DNA of 64,000 nucleotides from Enterobacter asburiae (lineage in GTDB: Bacteria; Pseudomonadota; Gammaproteobacteria; Enterobacterales; Enterobacteriaceae). The notes beneath the pieces were generated by a model. That model worked only from the letters and a program-made list of their open reading frames with translations, searched no databases and was not told where the DNA came from. A program made the position numbers and the translations under genes. The stretch spans positions 2,232,001 through 2,296,000 of the forward strand of contig NZ_AP019632.1 of the NCBI RefSeq assembly GCF_007035645.1, written 5' to 3'. The first letter of the stretch is position 1, and every line of letters starts with the position of its first letter. Shown here in pieces: positions 37,618 to 46,427 of this stretch.

Positions 37618-38391
37618 TTATTTTACGCTGACATCGATACCCGGGAAGTACTTATCAGCGAGTTTAGCGATCGTGCCGTCGGCACGTACTTTATCAATCG
37701 CGGCATCAAGCTGCTTTTTGGTGGCCTCGTCACCCTTACGCAACCCAAAACCGATCCCACTGCCGAGGATAGTGTCGTCAGACACCGGTTTGCCGATGAA
37801 GCCAAACCCTTTCCCCTGCGGCTTGCTGAGGAAACCTGCCTGCCCGGCCGCGGACATGACCAGCGAGGCGTCGATACGGCCATTCAGCAGATCGCCCCAG
37901 GCCATATTCTGATCTTTATAAGACACCACGGTGACACCCTGCTTTTCCCAGTGCTCTTTGGCATAGGTTTCCTGGATGGATCCCTGCAGCACGCCGATGG
38001 TTTTCCCCTTCAGCCCTTCTGGGGTTGCCTCAACCGCCGTACCTGCCTTGCCGACCAGCTGCGACGGAATACGGTAGATCGGTTGGGTAAAATCAATGCT
38101 CTTGCGGCGCTGCTCGGTGATGTTCATCGCCGAGTTGATGGCGTCAAATTTCTTCGCCACCAGGCCCGGGATCAGCGCATCAAAGGAGGTTTCAACCCAG
38201 CTGCACTTCAGCGCTGCCGCTTTGCAGATGGCATTCCCCAGCTCAACGTCAAACCCTTCCAGTTCGCCCGCCGCATTGCGGCTCTCAAACGGCGGATATT
38301 CCGCTTCCAGACCGTAACGCAGCTCGGTGGCCGCGAAGGAAGAAAAAGTACACAGCAATCCCATGCCGACAACTAACGCGCGTAATTTCAT
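37618..38391 (-). CDS. Periplasmic amino-acid-binding protein (ArgT/HisJ-like, family 3)
   Basis: 257 residues: signal peptide (about 1-20, ending FAATEL), then a family-3 solute-binding domain with LRYGLEAEYPPFESRN, GFDVELGNAICK, the AMNITEQRRKSIDFTQPIY region and a C-terminal LADKYFPGIDV. The resemblance is to lysine/arginine/ornithine or histidine binders; the exact ligand is unknown. No permease genes follow, so it is an orphan. It starts 10 bp after the aminotransferase stop and is surely in one operon with it; its GAGGAG overlaps that stop. Confidence 0.88.
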   Translation of the reverse strand: MKLRALVVGMGLLCTFSSFAATELRYGLEAEYPPFESRNAAGELEGFDVELGNAICKAAALKCSWVETSFDALIPGLVAKKFDAINSAMNITEQRRKSIDFTQPIYRIPSQLVGKAGTAVEATPEGLKGKTIGVLQGSIQETYAKEHWEKQGVTVVSYKDQNMAWGDLLNGRIDASLVMSAAGQAGFLSKPQGKGFGFIGKPVSDDTILGSGIGFGLRKGDEATKKQLDAAIDKVRADGTIAKLADKYFPGIDVSVK

Positions 38392-38401
38392 CTCATACTC
38401 C

Positions 38402-39571
38402 TCAGCGTGGTTTAACCCGACACAGGGCCTGGGCACCTGCCCGTAACGTCGCCTCATCTTTCGCAAAAGAGAGACGAATCAATTTATTATCCGTACCGTC
38501 CGCATAAAACGCCGACAGCGGAATGGTGGCAACGCCGTACTCAACGATCAGCCGTTTCACCAGCTCGCTGTCGCGCTCGTCGCTGAACTGGCTGTAGTCC
38601 GCCAGCATGAAGAACGATCCGGCGCTCGGCAGCAGCGTAAACGGCGAATCGGCCAGCAGGCTGTGCAGGAGATCGCGCTTGCGCTGGTAAAACGCCGACA
38701 GCGACAGCCAGGTTTGCGGGTCGACCATATGCTCAGCAAACGCGTGCTGCATTGGCGTATCGGCAGAAAACATTAAAAATTGATGCACTTTACAAATCTC
38801 GTCCATCAGTACCGCCGGTGCAACACAGTAACCCACGCGCCACCCGGTGACGTGATAGGTTTTTCCGAAAGAGGAAATAATCACGCTGCGCTCCGCCAGC
38901 TGCGGGTGCGTGGCCATCCCGTGATGCGGCTCGCCGTCAAAAACGACGTGTTCGTACACTTCGTCAGACAAAATAATGATGTCGGTATTGCGCGTCAGCG
39001 CCACCAGCTGCTGCAGGTCACTGGCGGAGAAGACCTGACCGCTCGGGTTATGCGGCGTATTGATGATGATCATGCGCGTGCGCGGGGTGATCGCCGCGCG
39101 AACCTCATCCCAGTTGACGGCAAAATCCGGCACGGTGAGCTTGATGGCAATCGGGGTTGCCCCCTGAAGACGGACAATCGGCGCATAGCTGTCAAAGGAC
39201 GGCTCAAAGTAGATCACCTCATCGCCAGGGTGCACCAGCCCGCTAATCGCCGAATAGAGCCCTTCGCTGGCGCTGGCGGTCACCAGCACCTCGCTGGCAG
39301 GGTCGTACTGCGTGCCGTAGAGCGTGGCAATTTTATCGGCAATACGTTCCTTGAGCGGCTGCAGACCGGTCATCGACGCGTACTGGTTATGCCCCGCCTC
39401 CATTGCGCGGGTGACGCCCGCAATCAGCTTCGGGTCGCAGGAAAAATTCGGTGCGCCCTGAGAAAGGTTAATCGCGTTATGCTGCGCCGAGAGCTGGCCG
39501 ATAACGGTAAAAATAGTGGTTCCCACATCCGGCAGTTTGGATCGCGTTTGCACAGGCGTTCGTAAAGTCAT
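38402..39571 (-). CDS. PLP-dependent aminotransferase, YbdL/methionine-aminotransferase-like
   Basis: 389-residue class I/II aminotransferase, cytoplasmic. The PLP Lys lies in SSFGKTYHVTGWRVGYC (about residue 240); NTPHNPSGQVF and SDEVYEHVVFD are conserved. It is similar along its length to E. coli YbdL (methionine aminotransferase) but is a distinct paralogue. It shares an operon with an amino-acid-binding protein and is divergent from a LysR gene, suggesting regulated uptake and transamination of one amino acid. Confidence 0.87.
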   Translation of the reverse strand: MTLRTPVQTRSKLPDVGTTIFTVIGQLSAQHNAINLSQGAPNFSCDPKLIAGVTRAMEAGHNQYASMTGLQPLKERIADKIATLYGTQYDPASEVLVTASASEGLYSAISGLVHPGDEVIYFEPSFDSYAPIVRLQGATPIAIKLTVPDFAVNWDEVRAAITPRTRMIIINTPHNPSGQVFSASDLQQLVALTRNTDIIILSDEVYEHVVFDGEPHHGMATHPQLAERSVIISSFGKTYHVTGWRVGYCVAPAVLMDEICKVHQFLMFSADTPMQHAFAEHMVDPQTWLSLSAFYQRKRDLLHSLLADSPFTLLPSAGSFFMLADYSQFSDERDSELVKRLIVEYGVATIPLSAFYADGTDNKLIRLSFAKDEATLRAGAQALCRVKPR

Positions 39572-39686
39572 CCTCTTTCCCTTCTCATGGACATTGCATA
39601 ACTATTCAAACAACATCTGTGCTGTCGGGACAATCGAATTGTTGTCATAATAGCCATGAGAAAAATGCATAGCTGAGGTGTTTTCT

Positions 39687-40529
39687 ATGTCACGCCGTTC
39701 GCTCCCCCTTAATGCCATCGACGCATTTTTAGTCACCGCGCGTCACCTCAATCTTACCCATGCCGCGGCGGAACTGTGTCTGACGCAGGGGGCCGTGAGC
39801 CGTAAGATTGCCTCCCTTGAGGCGTGGTTTGGCTTTCCGCTTTTTGAACGCCACGCGCGCGGGCTGCGCCTCTCACCGCAGGGTAGCGCCCTGCTTCCGG
39901 AGCTGCAGTCCGCTTTCGAGCAGCTGCTGTCCGTGGCCGACCAGGCCCGCAGCCAGCACACCGTGATCCGGCTGAAGGCCCCCACCTGCGCCATGCGCTG
40001 GCTGGTGCCGCGCCTGCTGGAGGTGGAGCGCGAGCATCCGGATCTGCAGATCGCGCTGACCACCACTACCGATCACAACGTCAATTTCAAAACTGAGTCT
40101 TACGACGCGGCCATCGTGTTCGGCACGCACATGAGCGCAGGCGATCTGCTGTTCGAAGAGGCGCTCACCCCGGTGATAAGCCCGGTGCGGGCGGGTGCAG
40201 CGCTGGGTTCGCTGACGTTTCTGCACCCGACAAGGGACAAGACAGACTGGTCGCTGTGGCTGACGAAACAGGAAGGTCCGGGCTTTGCCATGCATAAAAA
40301 TCAACACTTCGATACGATGGATCTCGCCATTACGGCCGCCATTCAGGGGCTCGGCGTCGCCATCGCCGACGAAACGCTGGTGGCAGAAGATATTCACGCT
40401 GGAAGGCTGGTACGGCCCTATGAGACAAGCATAAAAACCGGCGCAAGCTACCGGCTGGTGCTGCGCGAAACGCCAGGCGAGGAAAATGGACTGGCGGCGT
40501 TTCGCGCCTGTTTGCTTAATCGAGGCTGA
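39687..40529 (+). CDS. LysR-family regulator (GcvA-like)
   Basis: 280 residues. N-terminal winged helix-turn-helix with LNLTHAAAELCLTQGAVSRKIASLE (in parts LTQGAVSRKIASLE) and a co-inducer domain. The pattern AIDAFLVTARHLNLTHAA is that of the GcvA subgroup. I start at ATG 39687, eight bases after GAGG; a GTG nine bases earlier is possible. It is divergent from the aminotransferase operon, its likely target, and overlaps the convergent esterase gene by 14 bp. Confidence 0.9.
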   Translation: MSRRSLPLNAIDAFLVTARHLNLTHAAAELCLTQGAVSRKIASLEAWFGFPLFERHARGLRLSPQGSALLPELQSAFEQLLSVADQARSQHTVIRLKAPTCAMRWLVPRLLEVEREHPDLQIALTTTTDHNVNFKTESYDAAIVFGTHMSAGDLLFEEALTPVISPVRAGAALGSLTFLHPTRDKTDWSLWLTKQEGPGFAMHKNQHFDTMDLAITAAIQGLGVAIADETLVAEDIHAGRLVRPYETSIKTGASYRLVLRETPGEENGLAAFRACLLNRG

Positions 40530-42021
40530 CGTGGTGCTTCATCACCCGTTTGAAGAGGCTCATGCGGGCGCGCATAAAGCGGTTTTCAAGCCTGAAAGCT
40601 GCATGTTTATTCACACCAATGCGTAACAGAACGTCCCGCCCTTTACGGCACGCGGGCCAGTGCGTCGGCCCGGGCAGGATGTCGCGACGACCCGCGTCAC
40701 GCGCAAAGCTCACCCAGTAATCCGCCACCTGGGCAGCAAACTGCAGATCTCGCTCATTGACGTACTGACGTGAAGGCTCCACCTGACCGAGCGTATCGAA
40801 GACGTAGGGAACTTCGTTGCCGTGCCAGGCACCGTTGATGTACGTGGCATGTTCAGCCTCTGCGACATAGTCAAACCAGTAACGCCAGCACAATCCGCCG
40901 ACGCGCTGCTGGGCCTGCATCACCACGTAGCCCATCGTGGTAAACGCCATGTCGCGACACACCTGCCTGCCCAGCTCTTCATCGCCCTTCACGCCCGGGT
41001 AGAGCAGCTTAATCAGCCCCAGCCCGAAGCGGCGCTCCCTGCGAAGCTTCTGAATTTGTCCGGCGAGATCGATGCCAAACACCGCCATCACGCTGGCTTC
41101 ATCGCTGTTGGAGCCAATCATCACCGGCACCGGATGCTGACGCGCGGCGAAAAAGACGTCAAGCATGGCTTCCGGCAGAACACAGTCTCCTGCGATAGGC
41201 GCCGGAGCGACGTTCAGCGGCGCGGTGAGCGGCCAGAACGCCTCGGGCGGAATGGCGCGCAGCTGCCCGGCGGTCGCATTTTCCAGCCCGAAATGGGCGG
41301 CCAGCGCTTCCCCTTTTTGCAGCGCCTGCTCGCGCGGCGTGTCCGGTAAGGTGTATCCGCTTTGCACAATCGCCTTGTGGAATAATCCTGCTGCCAGCGG
41401 AGAGGCCAGCAGCGAGAGCACGCTGCGCGCGCCAGCGGATTCGCCAAACAGGGTCACATTGGCGGGATCGCCGCCAAACCCGGCGATGTTATCCCGCACC
41501 CATTCGAGCGCGGCGATCTGATCCAGCAGGGCAAAATTATGCACTACGCGCCCTTCCTCGCCTTCCAGCGCGGGATGGGCGAAAAAGCCAAGATGGCCGA
41601 GACGGTAGTTGATCGTGACCACAACCGCGCCACGCATGGCCAGCGCTTTGCCGTTATACGGCGGCAGGCCTCCGGCACCAATCGTAAACCCGCCTCCGTG
41701 CAGCCAGACCATAACCGGAAGCGGCTCGGCCCGCTCTGCGGGAGACCAGACGTTAAGGTAGAGGCAATCTTCGGAAAACTGGCCCGGATCGCCGCCGCCG
41801 AGCTCCTGACAATACTCGCTGCTTTGCCAGCTTGAGGGCGAGAATGCCGTGGCCTCGCGCAGCCCATCCCAGCGTTCAGGCGGCCGGGGCGAGCGCCAGC
41901 GCCACTCCCCCACGGGCGGCGCGGCGTAGGGAATACCGCACCAGACGTGGACGTTTTCATCGGTTAAACCAGACAGTGCGCCCTGGCGCGTTTCAACCAC
42001 AGGGGCGGAAGGATTTTGCAT
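40516..42021 (-). CDS. Type-B carboxylesterase
   Basis: 501-residue alpha/beta-hydrolase of the carboxylesterase type-B (COesterase) family, with no signal peptide, so cytoplasmic. The oxyanion hole is MVWLHGGGFTIGAGG, the nucleophile elbow VTLFGESAGARSVLSLL, and late GSNSDEASV and GAWHGNEVPYVF regions would supply the acidic residue and His. I start at ATG 42021 (MQNPSAPVV, AAGG upstream); the frame stays open upstream but into ydcJ. Natural ester unknown. Confidence 0.9.
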   Translation of the reverse strand: MQNPSAPVVETRQGALSGLTDENVHVWCGIPYAAPPVGEWRWRSPRPPERWDGLREATAFSPSSWQSSEYCQELGGGDPGQFSEDCLYLNVWSPAERAEPLPVMVWLHGGGFTIGAGGLPPYNGKALAMRGAVVVTINYRLGHLGFFAHPALEGEEGRVVHNFALLDQIAALEWVRDNIAGFGGDPANVTLFGESAGARSVLSLLASPLAAGLFHKAIVQSGYTLPDTPREQALQKGEALAAHFGLENATAGQLRAIPPEAFWPLTAPLNVAPAPIAGDCVLPEAMLDVFFAARQHPVPVMIGSNSDEASVMAVFGIDLAGQIQKLRRERRFGLGLIKLLYPGVKGDEELGRQVCRDMAFTTMGYVVMQAQQRVGGLCWRYWFDYVAEAEHATYINGAWHGNEVPYVFDTLGQVEPSRQYVNERDLQFAAQVADYWVSFARDAGRRDILPGPTHWPACRKGRDVLLRIGVNKHAAFRLENRFMRARMSLFKRVMKHHVSLD

Positions 42022-42064
42022 AACGACCTTAATTTTTCCATCACACCCCAGCAGAGTAACGATT

Positions 42065-43408
42065 TCAGAGCAAACCGCAACGCTGTTTACTGCGCGTTTC
42101 AGCCTCCTGGTAGAGCGTAAACTCGTCATACACCGGGCATCCCAGCGCGTCTTCAAACGCATCGCGGCTGGCGTTACCGTGGCTGCGGGCCTGGGTTTCG
42201 TTCCCGAGGTTGGACTGGAAAATCCCCGCGGCGCTGACCGGGAGGAAATCTTCGTAGGTGATCGGCTGGGCAACCACCCATCCGCGCTCGATCAGCGGCT
42301 GCGGATCGTCTCCGGGACGAAACGCATGACGATGCGCATCCCCGGCTGGCGTCAGGCGGTAGCGGAAATAAGCCAGCTCCTGACGGCGCATGAGCATTTC
42401 GCTGTCCGGGAAGGCGCTAAAGATCTCCCGCAGATGCAGCTGATGGGTCAGGTTATCTTTACCGGTACCGGCCTGGGCGAGGAGGCTATCGTACAGTTCA
42501 CGGCCTTTCGGGGTCAGCGCCACGCCGCGCTGTTCAATCTCACCGAAGCGCGCGGTGTGGGTGCCTTTATGTTCACCGGCAAACAGCACCGGCTCTTCCA
42601 GCGCCTTGAAGCTGGTTTGACGCAATAAGACGGGCACCTCGCGACGCGGCGGACCTTCGATCAGAATTTTTGGCTCGATGCCGTACTTCGGCATCAGCTC
42701 CTGCACCCGGTCAATGTCCAGCGTGCGCGGCGTGAGGTGGTTAATGTGGCAGCCCGGGAAGCAGACCACGTCGGCAATCAGACGGTGCTCGTTGTGCAGC
42801 GCCAGATAGGTTTCCTGATCGACCGTCGCATGGCGGTGCCAGCGGAAGGTTTCTAACGCTTCCTGCACAAATTTGTGCGCCTGTGCGTCAGTAAACTGCC
42901 CTTCCGACTCGTGGAGGTCGATCAGTTCCAGGCAGCGCGGGGTGAAGATGTTGCGGTGAGACAGGATCTCCGCGGCCCGCTCGCGCAGCGCGACGTTTTC
43001 AATCAGCTCAAGACGCAGCAGCGAGGTAAAAATACGAAACGGATTTCGGCACAGCGCCGCATCCTCTATCGGACGAAACGCCGTTGAGTGGACGGGCACC
43101 CCCGCCTGAGAGAGATCGTAATAGCTGACCGGGTACATACCCATAATGGCAAACATACGGCGCAGGGTTGAAAGTTCCTGTGCCGTGCCCACGCGGATCG
43201 CCCCGTGACGCTCCACGTTCAGGCGCGCAAGCTCATCGGCGTTAGCCAGTTGTTCATGTAATAGTGGATTATTTTCCAGAACCGCCAGGTTTACGTCCGC
43301 AACCAGTTCAAGCAAGGTGCCGTACTGCGGAACTTCCTGCTGGTACATCGCCGACATAGCCTGCGAAAAGTGTTCCCGAATGTCATCAGCCGTGATGGTG
43401 TTCGCCAT
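42065..43408 (-). CDS. ydcJ: YdcJ, 2-oxoadipate dioxygenase/decarboxylase (HglS/DUF1338) family
   Basis: 447 residues, nearly identical to E. coli YdcJ. The family is iron-dependent with a VOC-like fold; characterised members convert 2-oxoadipate to 2-hydroxyglutarate in lysine breakdown. His and Glu candidates for metal binding lie in PVHSTAFRPIEDA, CHINHLTPRTLD and HTARFGEIEQRG. GGAGG precedes the ATG. Whether the E. coli-type protein does the same reaction is inferred from the family. Confidence 0.92.
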   Translation of the reverse strand: MANTITADDIREHFSQAMSAMYQQEVPQYGTLLELVADVNLAVLENNPLLHEQLANADELARLNVERHGAIRVGTAQELSTLRRMFAIMGMYPVSYYDLSQAGVPVHSTAFRPIEDAALCRNPFRIFTSLLRLELIENVALRERAAEILSHRNIFTPRCLELIDLHESEGQFTDAQAHKFVQEALETFRWHRHATVDQETYLALHNEHRLIADVVCFPGCHINHLTPRTLDIDRVQELMPKYGIEPKILIEGPPRREVPVLLRQTSFKALEEPVLFAGEHKGTHTARFGEIEQRGVALTPKGRELYDSLLAQAGTGKDNLTHQLHLREIFSAFPDSEMLMRRQELAYFRYRLTPAGDAHRHAFRPGDDPQPLIERGWVVAQPITYEDFLPVSAAGIFQSNLGNETQARSHGNASRDAFEDALGCPVYDEFTLYQEAETRSKQRCGLL

Positions 43409-43832
43409 GATGTCATGCCTCCAGTGAATATTACCTGGAGTGTAGAGAAACCCGTTCCTTCCGGGGGGAAGAATTTCTGAATTGTGATCTTAAGACGACA
43501 GTGGTCAAACCGTGTGCTATCAGGCCCCTGAACAGCGCCGAACGGAACCGCCCTTTCAACCTGAACGCTTTTATCCAGGATTTTCCTTATAATTATTTAG
43601 GGTTCCGCTTTCTATCTATAAAGGAGTATTTTTTGGCTCTCTTCTGAGTGCAAATTAACCAATTCGAGTACGCCATTATTTTTATCCTCTTCTTTCAAAT
43701 TTTTAGCTCGAAGTTAGGATTAATCTGAATGGTTGTTTACAAGTCCTTCCTGTCTATCCATATTTCCATTTTAAGCGAAGCGCAAATTTACAAATATTTA
43801 AAAATAACGCAACCGCAAATAGCAAAACGCAT
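43409..43832. other. AT-rich intergenic region between ydcJ and yciG
   Basis: About 420 bp with no credible gene. It separates divergent ydcJ and yciG and must hold their promoters. The DNA is visibly more AT-rich than the flanking genes, as often seen at the border of an accessory block. Confidence 0.6.
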
Positions 43833-43860
43833 TTGACGGATGACGCACAGCGACTAGAGT
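43833..43860 (+). promoter_or_regulatory. Candidate sigma-S/sigma-70 promoter of the yciG-katN block
   Basis: TTGACG (43833-43838), a 16 bp spacer, and TAGAGT preceded by C, a form acceptable to sigma-S. The homologous yciGFE-katN genes of Salmonella are RpoS-dependent. Two small inverted repeats follow in the leader (ACTCG/CGAGT at 43866-43880 and GATACG/CGTATC at 43881-43901). Confidence 0.45.
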
Positions 43861-43937
43861 TATTACTCGAACGACGAGTGATACGGAATATTTTCGTATC
43901 GTACTGACATAACCAATATATGACTATGAGGTTTAAT

Positions 43938-44123
43938 ATGGCAGAGCATCGTGGTTGTTCCGGTAATTTCGCTGAAGACCGTGAAAAAGCATCAGAAGCT
44001 GGACGTAAAGGTGGCCAGCATAGCGGTGGGAACTTTAAAAACGATCCGCAACGCGCTTCTGAAGCGGGTAAGAAAGGAGGACAGAACAGTCACGGCGGAG
44101 GCCGTAAATCTGATAACTCCTGA
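43938..44123 (+). CDS. yciG: Stress protein YciG (KGG repeats)
   Basis: 61-residue hydrophilic protein with two KGG motifs (EAGRKGGQHSGG and EAGKKGGQNSHG), as in E. coli YciG. KGG proteins resemble plant stress-induced proteins. I start at ATG 43938 (MAEHRG), seven bases after GAGG. First gene of a collinear block running through katN. Confidence 0.94.
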   Translation: MAEHRGCSGNFAEDREKASEAGRKGGQHSGGNFKNDPQRASEAGKKGGQNSHGGGRKSDNS

Positions 44124-44161
44124 TCTTATTTAATACTCTTTTAATAAAACCAGAGAGCATG

Positions 44162-44183
44162 CTGCGGGCTGAAAAGCTCGCAG
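44162..44183 (+). other. Intercistronic hairpin with GAAA tetraloop
   Basis: CTGCGGGCT/AGCTCGCAG, nine pairs including one G-U, closed by GAAA, between yciG and yciF. No T tract follows, so it looks like an mRNA-processing or stabilising element more than a terminator. Confidence 0.6.
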
Positions 44184-44217
44184 TACCCTTTCCTTATTTT
44201 ACCGGAGCGTAATTATT

Positions 44218-44712
44218 ATGAATATGAAAAGCGTCGAGGATGTCTTTATTCATCTTCTCTCGGATACCTACAGCGCAGAAAAGCAGCTTACCCGTGCGTT
44301 AAGCAAACTTGCCCGCGCCGCCTCCAGCGAGAAGCTGAGCGCCGCTTTTACCGCACACCTTGAGGAGACGCAGGGTCAGATCGAACGTATCGACCAGATC
44401 GTCGAGCAGGAAGACGGTATCAAGCTTAAGCGCATGAAGTGCGTGGCGATGGAAGGCTTAATTGAAGAAGCCAACGAAGTCATCGAAAGCACGGAAAAAA
44501 ATGAAGTACGTGATGCCGCACTTATTGCCGCCGCGCAAAAAGTCGAACATTACGAAATTGCCAGCTACGGTACCCTTGCAACACTAGCTGAACAACTGGG
44601 CTATAAAAAAGCCGTTAAGCTTCTTGCCGAAACGCTGGAAGAAGAAAAAGAGACCGACCTTAAACTCACCGACCTGGCCGTAGGAAATATTAACCAAAAA
44701 GCGCAGAAATGA
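44218..44712 (+). CDS. yciF: Ferritin-like stress protein YciF
   Basis: 164-residue four-helix-bundle protein (DUF892) close to E. coli YciF, with SVEDVFIHLLSDTYSAEKQL at the N-terminus and paired Glu/His residues (EETQGQIERI, KVEHYEIASY) able to bind a di-metal site. Physiological substrate unknown. GGAG lies ten bases before ATG 44218. Confidence 0.94.
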   Translation: MNMKSVEDVFIHLLSDTYSAEKQLTRALSKLARAASSEKLSAAFTAHLEETQGQIERIDQIVEQEDGIKLKRMKCVAMEGLIEEANEVIESTEKNEVRDAALIAAAQKVEHYEIASYGTLATLAEQLGYKKAVKLLAETLEEEKETDLKLTDLAVGNINQKAQK

Positions 44713-44735
44713 CGCAATAATACAGGTTAAATAAA

Positions 44736-44939
44736 ATGAGCATCAGTCCCAGGACAATTAAACGGTGCCATTTAGCGGCAGCCATAATATGGTTCATTCT
44801 CGCCATCCCTTCCGTAATATGGTGGAAGAACAGCGTGCTATGGGTCATTATCATCAGCATTTACGCCAATATTGTCGGCCATTTATCTGGCTACAGTGCC
44901 GCGCGTGCCGATCAGGCTGCTGAAAGTGAGACCAAATAA
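44736..44939 (+). CDS. Small two-helix membrane protein of unknown function
   Basis: 67 residues with two predicted membrane helices (about 12-29 and 34-53) joined by a short WWKNS turn and a hydrophilic, acidic tail. It lies 23 bp after yciF and 22 bp before yciE on the same strand, so it is part of the stress operon. No counterpart occurs between yciF and yciE in E. coli. Confidence 0.75.
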   Translation: MSISPRTIKRCHLAAAIIWFILAIPSVIWWKNSVLWVIIISIYANIVGHLSGYSAARADQAAESETK

Positions 44940-44961
44940 GCGAACCCCTAATGAGGATACA

Positions 44962-45471
44962 ATGATGAATCACGTAGAACACTACCATGACTGGCTACGC
45001 GATGCCCATGCGATGGAAAAGCAAGCCGAATCTATGCTGGAATCCATGGCCAGCCGTATCGATAATTATCCTGATGTTCGCGCCCGAATTGAGCAGCATA
45101 TTAATGAGACAAAACGGCAAATTACATTGCTGGAAGAAATCCTCGACCGTAATGATATTTCTCGTTCGGTTTTAAAAGATTCGATGAGCAAAATGGCGGC
45201 GCTCGGCCAGTCCATCGGCGGCATGTTCCCGTCTGATGAGATCGTGAAGGGTTCGATCAGCGGCTATGTTTTCGAACAGTTTGAAATAGCCTGTTATACC
45301 TCCCTGCTCGCGGCGGCGAAGAAAGCAGGCGACACGGCCTCGGTACCTGCCATCGAGACGATTCTGGCGGAAGAACGAGAAATGGCCGACTGGCTGATTC
45401 GCCATATTCCGCAGACCACGGAACAGTTCCTGCTGCGTTCAGACGCATCGGGCGTCGAAGCAAAAAAATAA
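44962..45471 (+). CDS. yciE: Ferritin-like stress protein YciE
   Basis: 169-residue DUF892 protein close to E. coli YciE. YHDWLRDAHAMEKQAE and FEQFEIACYTSLLAAAKKAGD carry the conserved Glu/His positions of the four-helix bundle. I start at ATG 44962, where AGGA lies about five bases upstream; the next ATG is also acceptable. Confidence 0.94.
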   Translation: MMNHVEHYHDWLRDAHAMEKQAESMLESMASRIDNYPDVRARIEQHINETKRQITLLEEILDRNDISRSVLKDSMSKMAALGQSIGGMFPSDEIVKGSISGYVFEQFEIACYTSLLAAAKKAGDTASVPAIETILAEEREMADWLIRHIPQTTEQFLLRSDASGVEAKK

Positions 45472-45486
45472 TCAGGGAGAATCGCC

Positions 45487-46359
45487 ATGTTCCGACACGT
45501 CAAACAGCTGCAATACACGGTTCGCGTTGCCGAACCGAACCCAGGCCTCGCCAACCTTTTACTGGAACAGTTCGGTGGGCCTCAGGGCGAACTGGCTGCC
45601 GCCTGCCGGTACTTTACGCAAGGATTGAGCGATGACGATCCGGGCCGTAAAGATATGCTGATGGATATCGCGACCGAGGAGCTAAGCCACCTCGAAATCA
45701 TCGGTACCCTAGTCGGCATGCTGAATAAAGGTGCCAAAGGCGCGCTGGCGGAAGGGGTGGAAAACGAGGCCGAGCTGTATCGCTCCATGACCGAAAACGG
45801 CAATGACAGCCACATCACCTCCCTGCTCTACGGTGGCGGCACCCCGCTCACTAACTCGGCGGGCGTGCCCTGGACGGCGGCCTACGTCGACACCATCGGC
45901 GAACCGACGGCGGACCTGCGCTCAAACGTGGCAGCAGAGGCCAGAGCGAAAATCATCTATGAACGGCTGATCAACGTGACCGACGATCCCGGCGTAAAGG
46001 ATGCGCTGGCGTTTCTGATGACGCGCGAGGCGGCGCACCAGCTCTCCTTTGAGAAGGCGCTGCAGTCCATCCGTAATAATTTCCCACCGGGAAAATTGCC
46101 GCCAATCGAGGAATTCACCAACAAGTACTACAATATGTCTGAAGGTGGAGAGGTTCGCGGAAGCTGGAACAGCGATAAACATTTCGATTACGTTGAGTCC
46201 CCCCAGCCTGCGGTTGACGGCGGCGATGGCAGCGCAAGCGTCACGCTCACGACCGAACAGGCAACCCTGCTCAAGGCGATGTCTGCCCGCACGAAGTCCG
46301 ATCCACATTCTGACCCGCTGACCGGTGCCGAGCTGGGTGCCGGTAAGACTAAACCGTAA
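45487..46359 (+). CDS. katN: Manganese (non-haem) catalase KatN
   Basis: 290-residue di-manganese catalase that removes hydrogen peroxide in the cytoplasm. Predicted Mn ligands are Glu35 (PQGELAAA), Glu65/His68 (EELSHLE), a Glu in AAEARAKII and a His in MTREAAHQLSFEKA. GGGAG precedes ATG 45487, 15 bp after yciE. In Salmonella katN follows yciGFE and is RpoS-controlled; the same order here implies the same control. Confidence 0.95.
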   Translation: MFRHVKQLQYTVRVAEPNPGLANLLLEQFGGPQGELAAACRYFTQGLSDDDPGRKDMLMDIATEELSHLEIIGTLVGMLNKGAKGALAEGVENEAELYRSMTENGNDSHITSLLYGGGTPLTNSAGVPWTAAYVDTIGEPTADLRSNVAAEARAKIIYERLINVTDDPGVKDALAFLMTREAAHQLSFEKALQSIRNNFPPGKLPPIEEFTNKYYNMSEGGEVRGSWNSDKHFDYVESPQPAVDGGDGSASVTLTTEQATLLKAMSARTKSDPHSDPLTGAELGAGKTKP

Positions 46360-46365
46360 TCGGTT

Positions 46366-46394
46366 TTGCCGGGCAGCCATAAACTGCCCGGCAA
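46366..46394 (+). terminator. Hairpin between katN and cioA (terminator or attenuator)
   Basis: TTGCCGGGCAG/CTGCCCGGCAA, 11 perfect pairs with a seven-base loop, but followed only by TTCTC. Probably a partial terminator that lowers read-through into cioAB, or an mRNA end protector. Confidence 0.6.
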
Positions 46395-46427
46395 TTCTCG
46401 TGCCCCATCGTTTCAGAGGTACGGACC

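Noticed and set aside
42022..42273. N-terminal extension of the carboxylesterase
   Set aside because: The frame runs into the 3' end of ydcJ; the ATG at 42021 has a ribosome site and begins the esterase domain.
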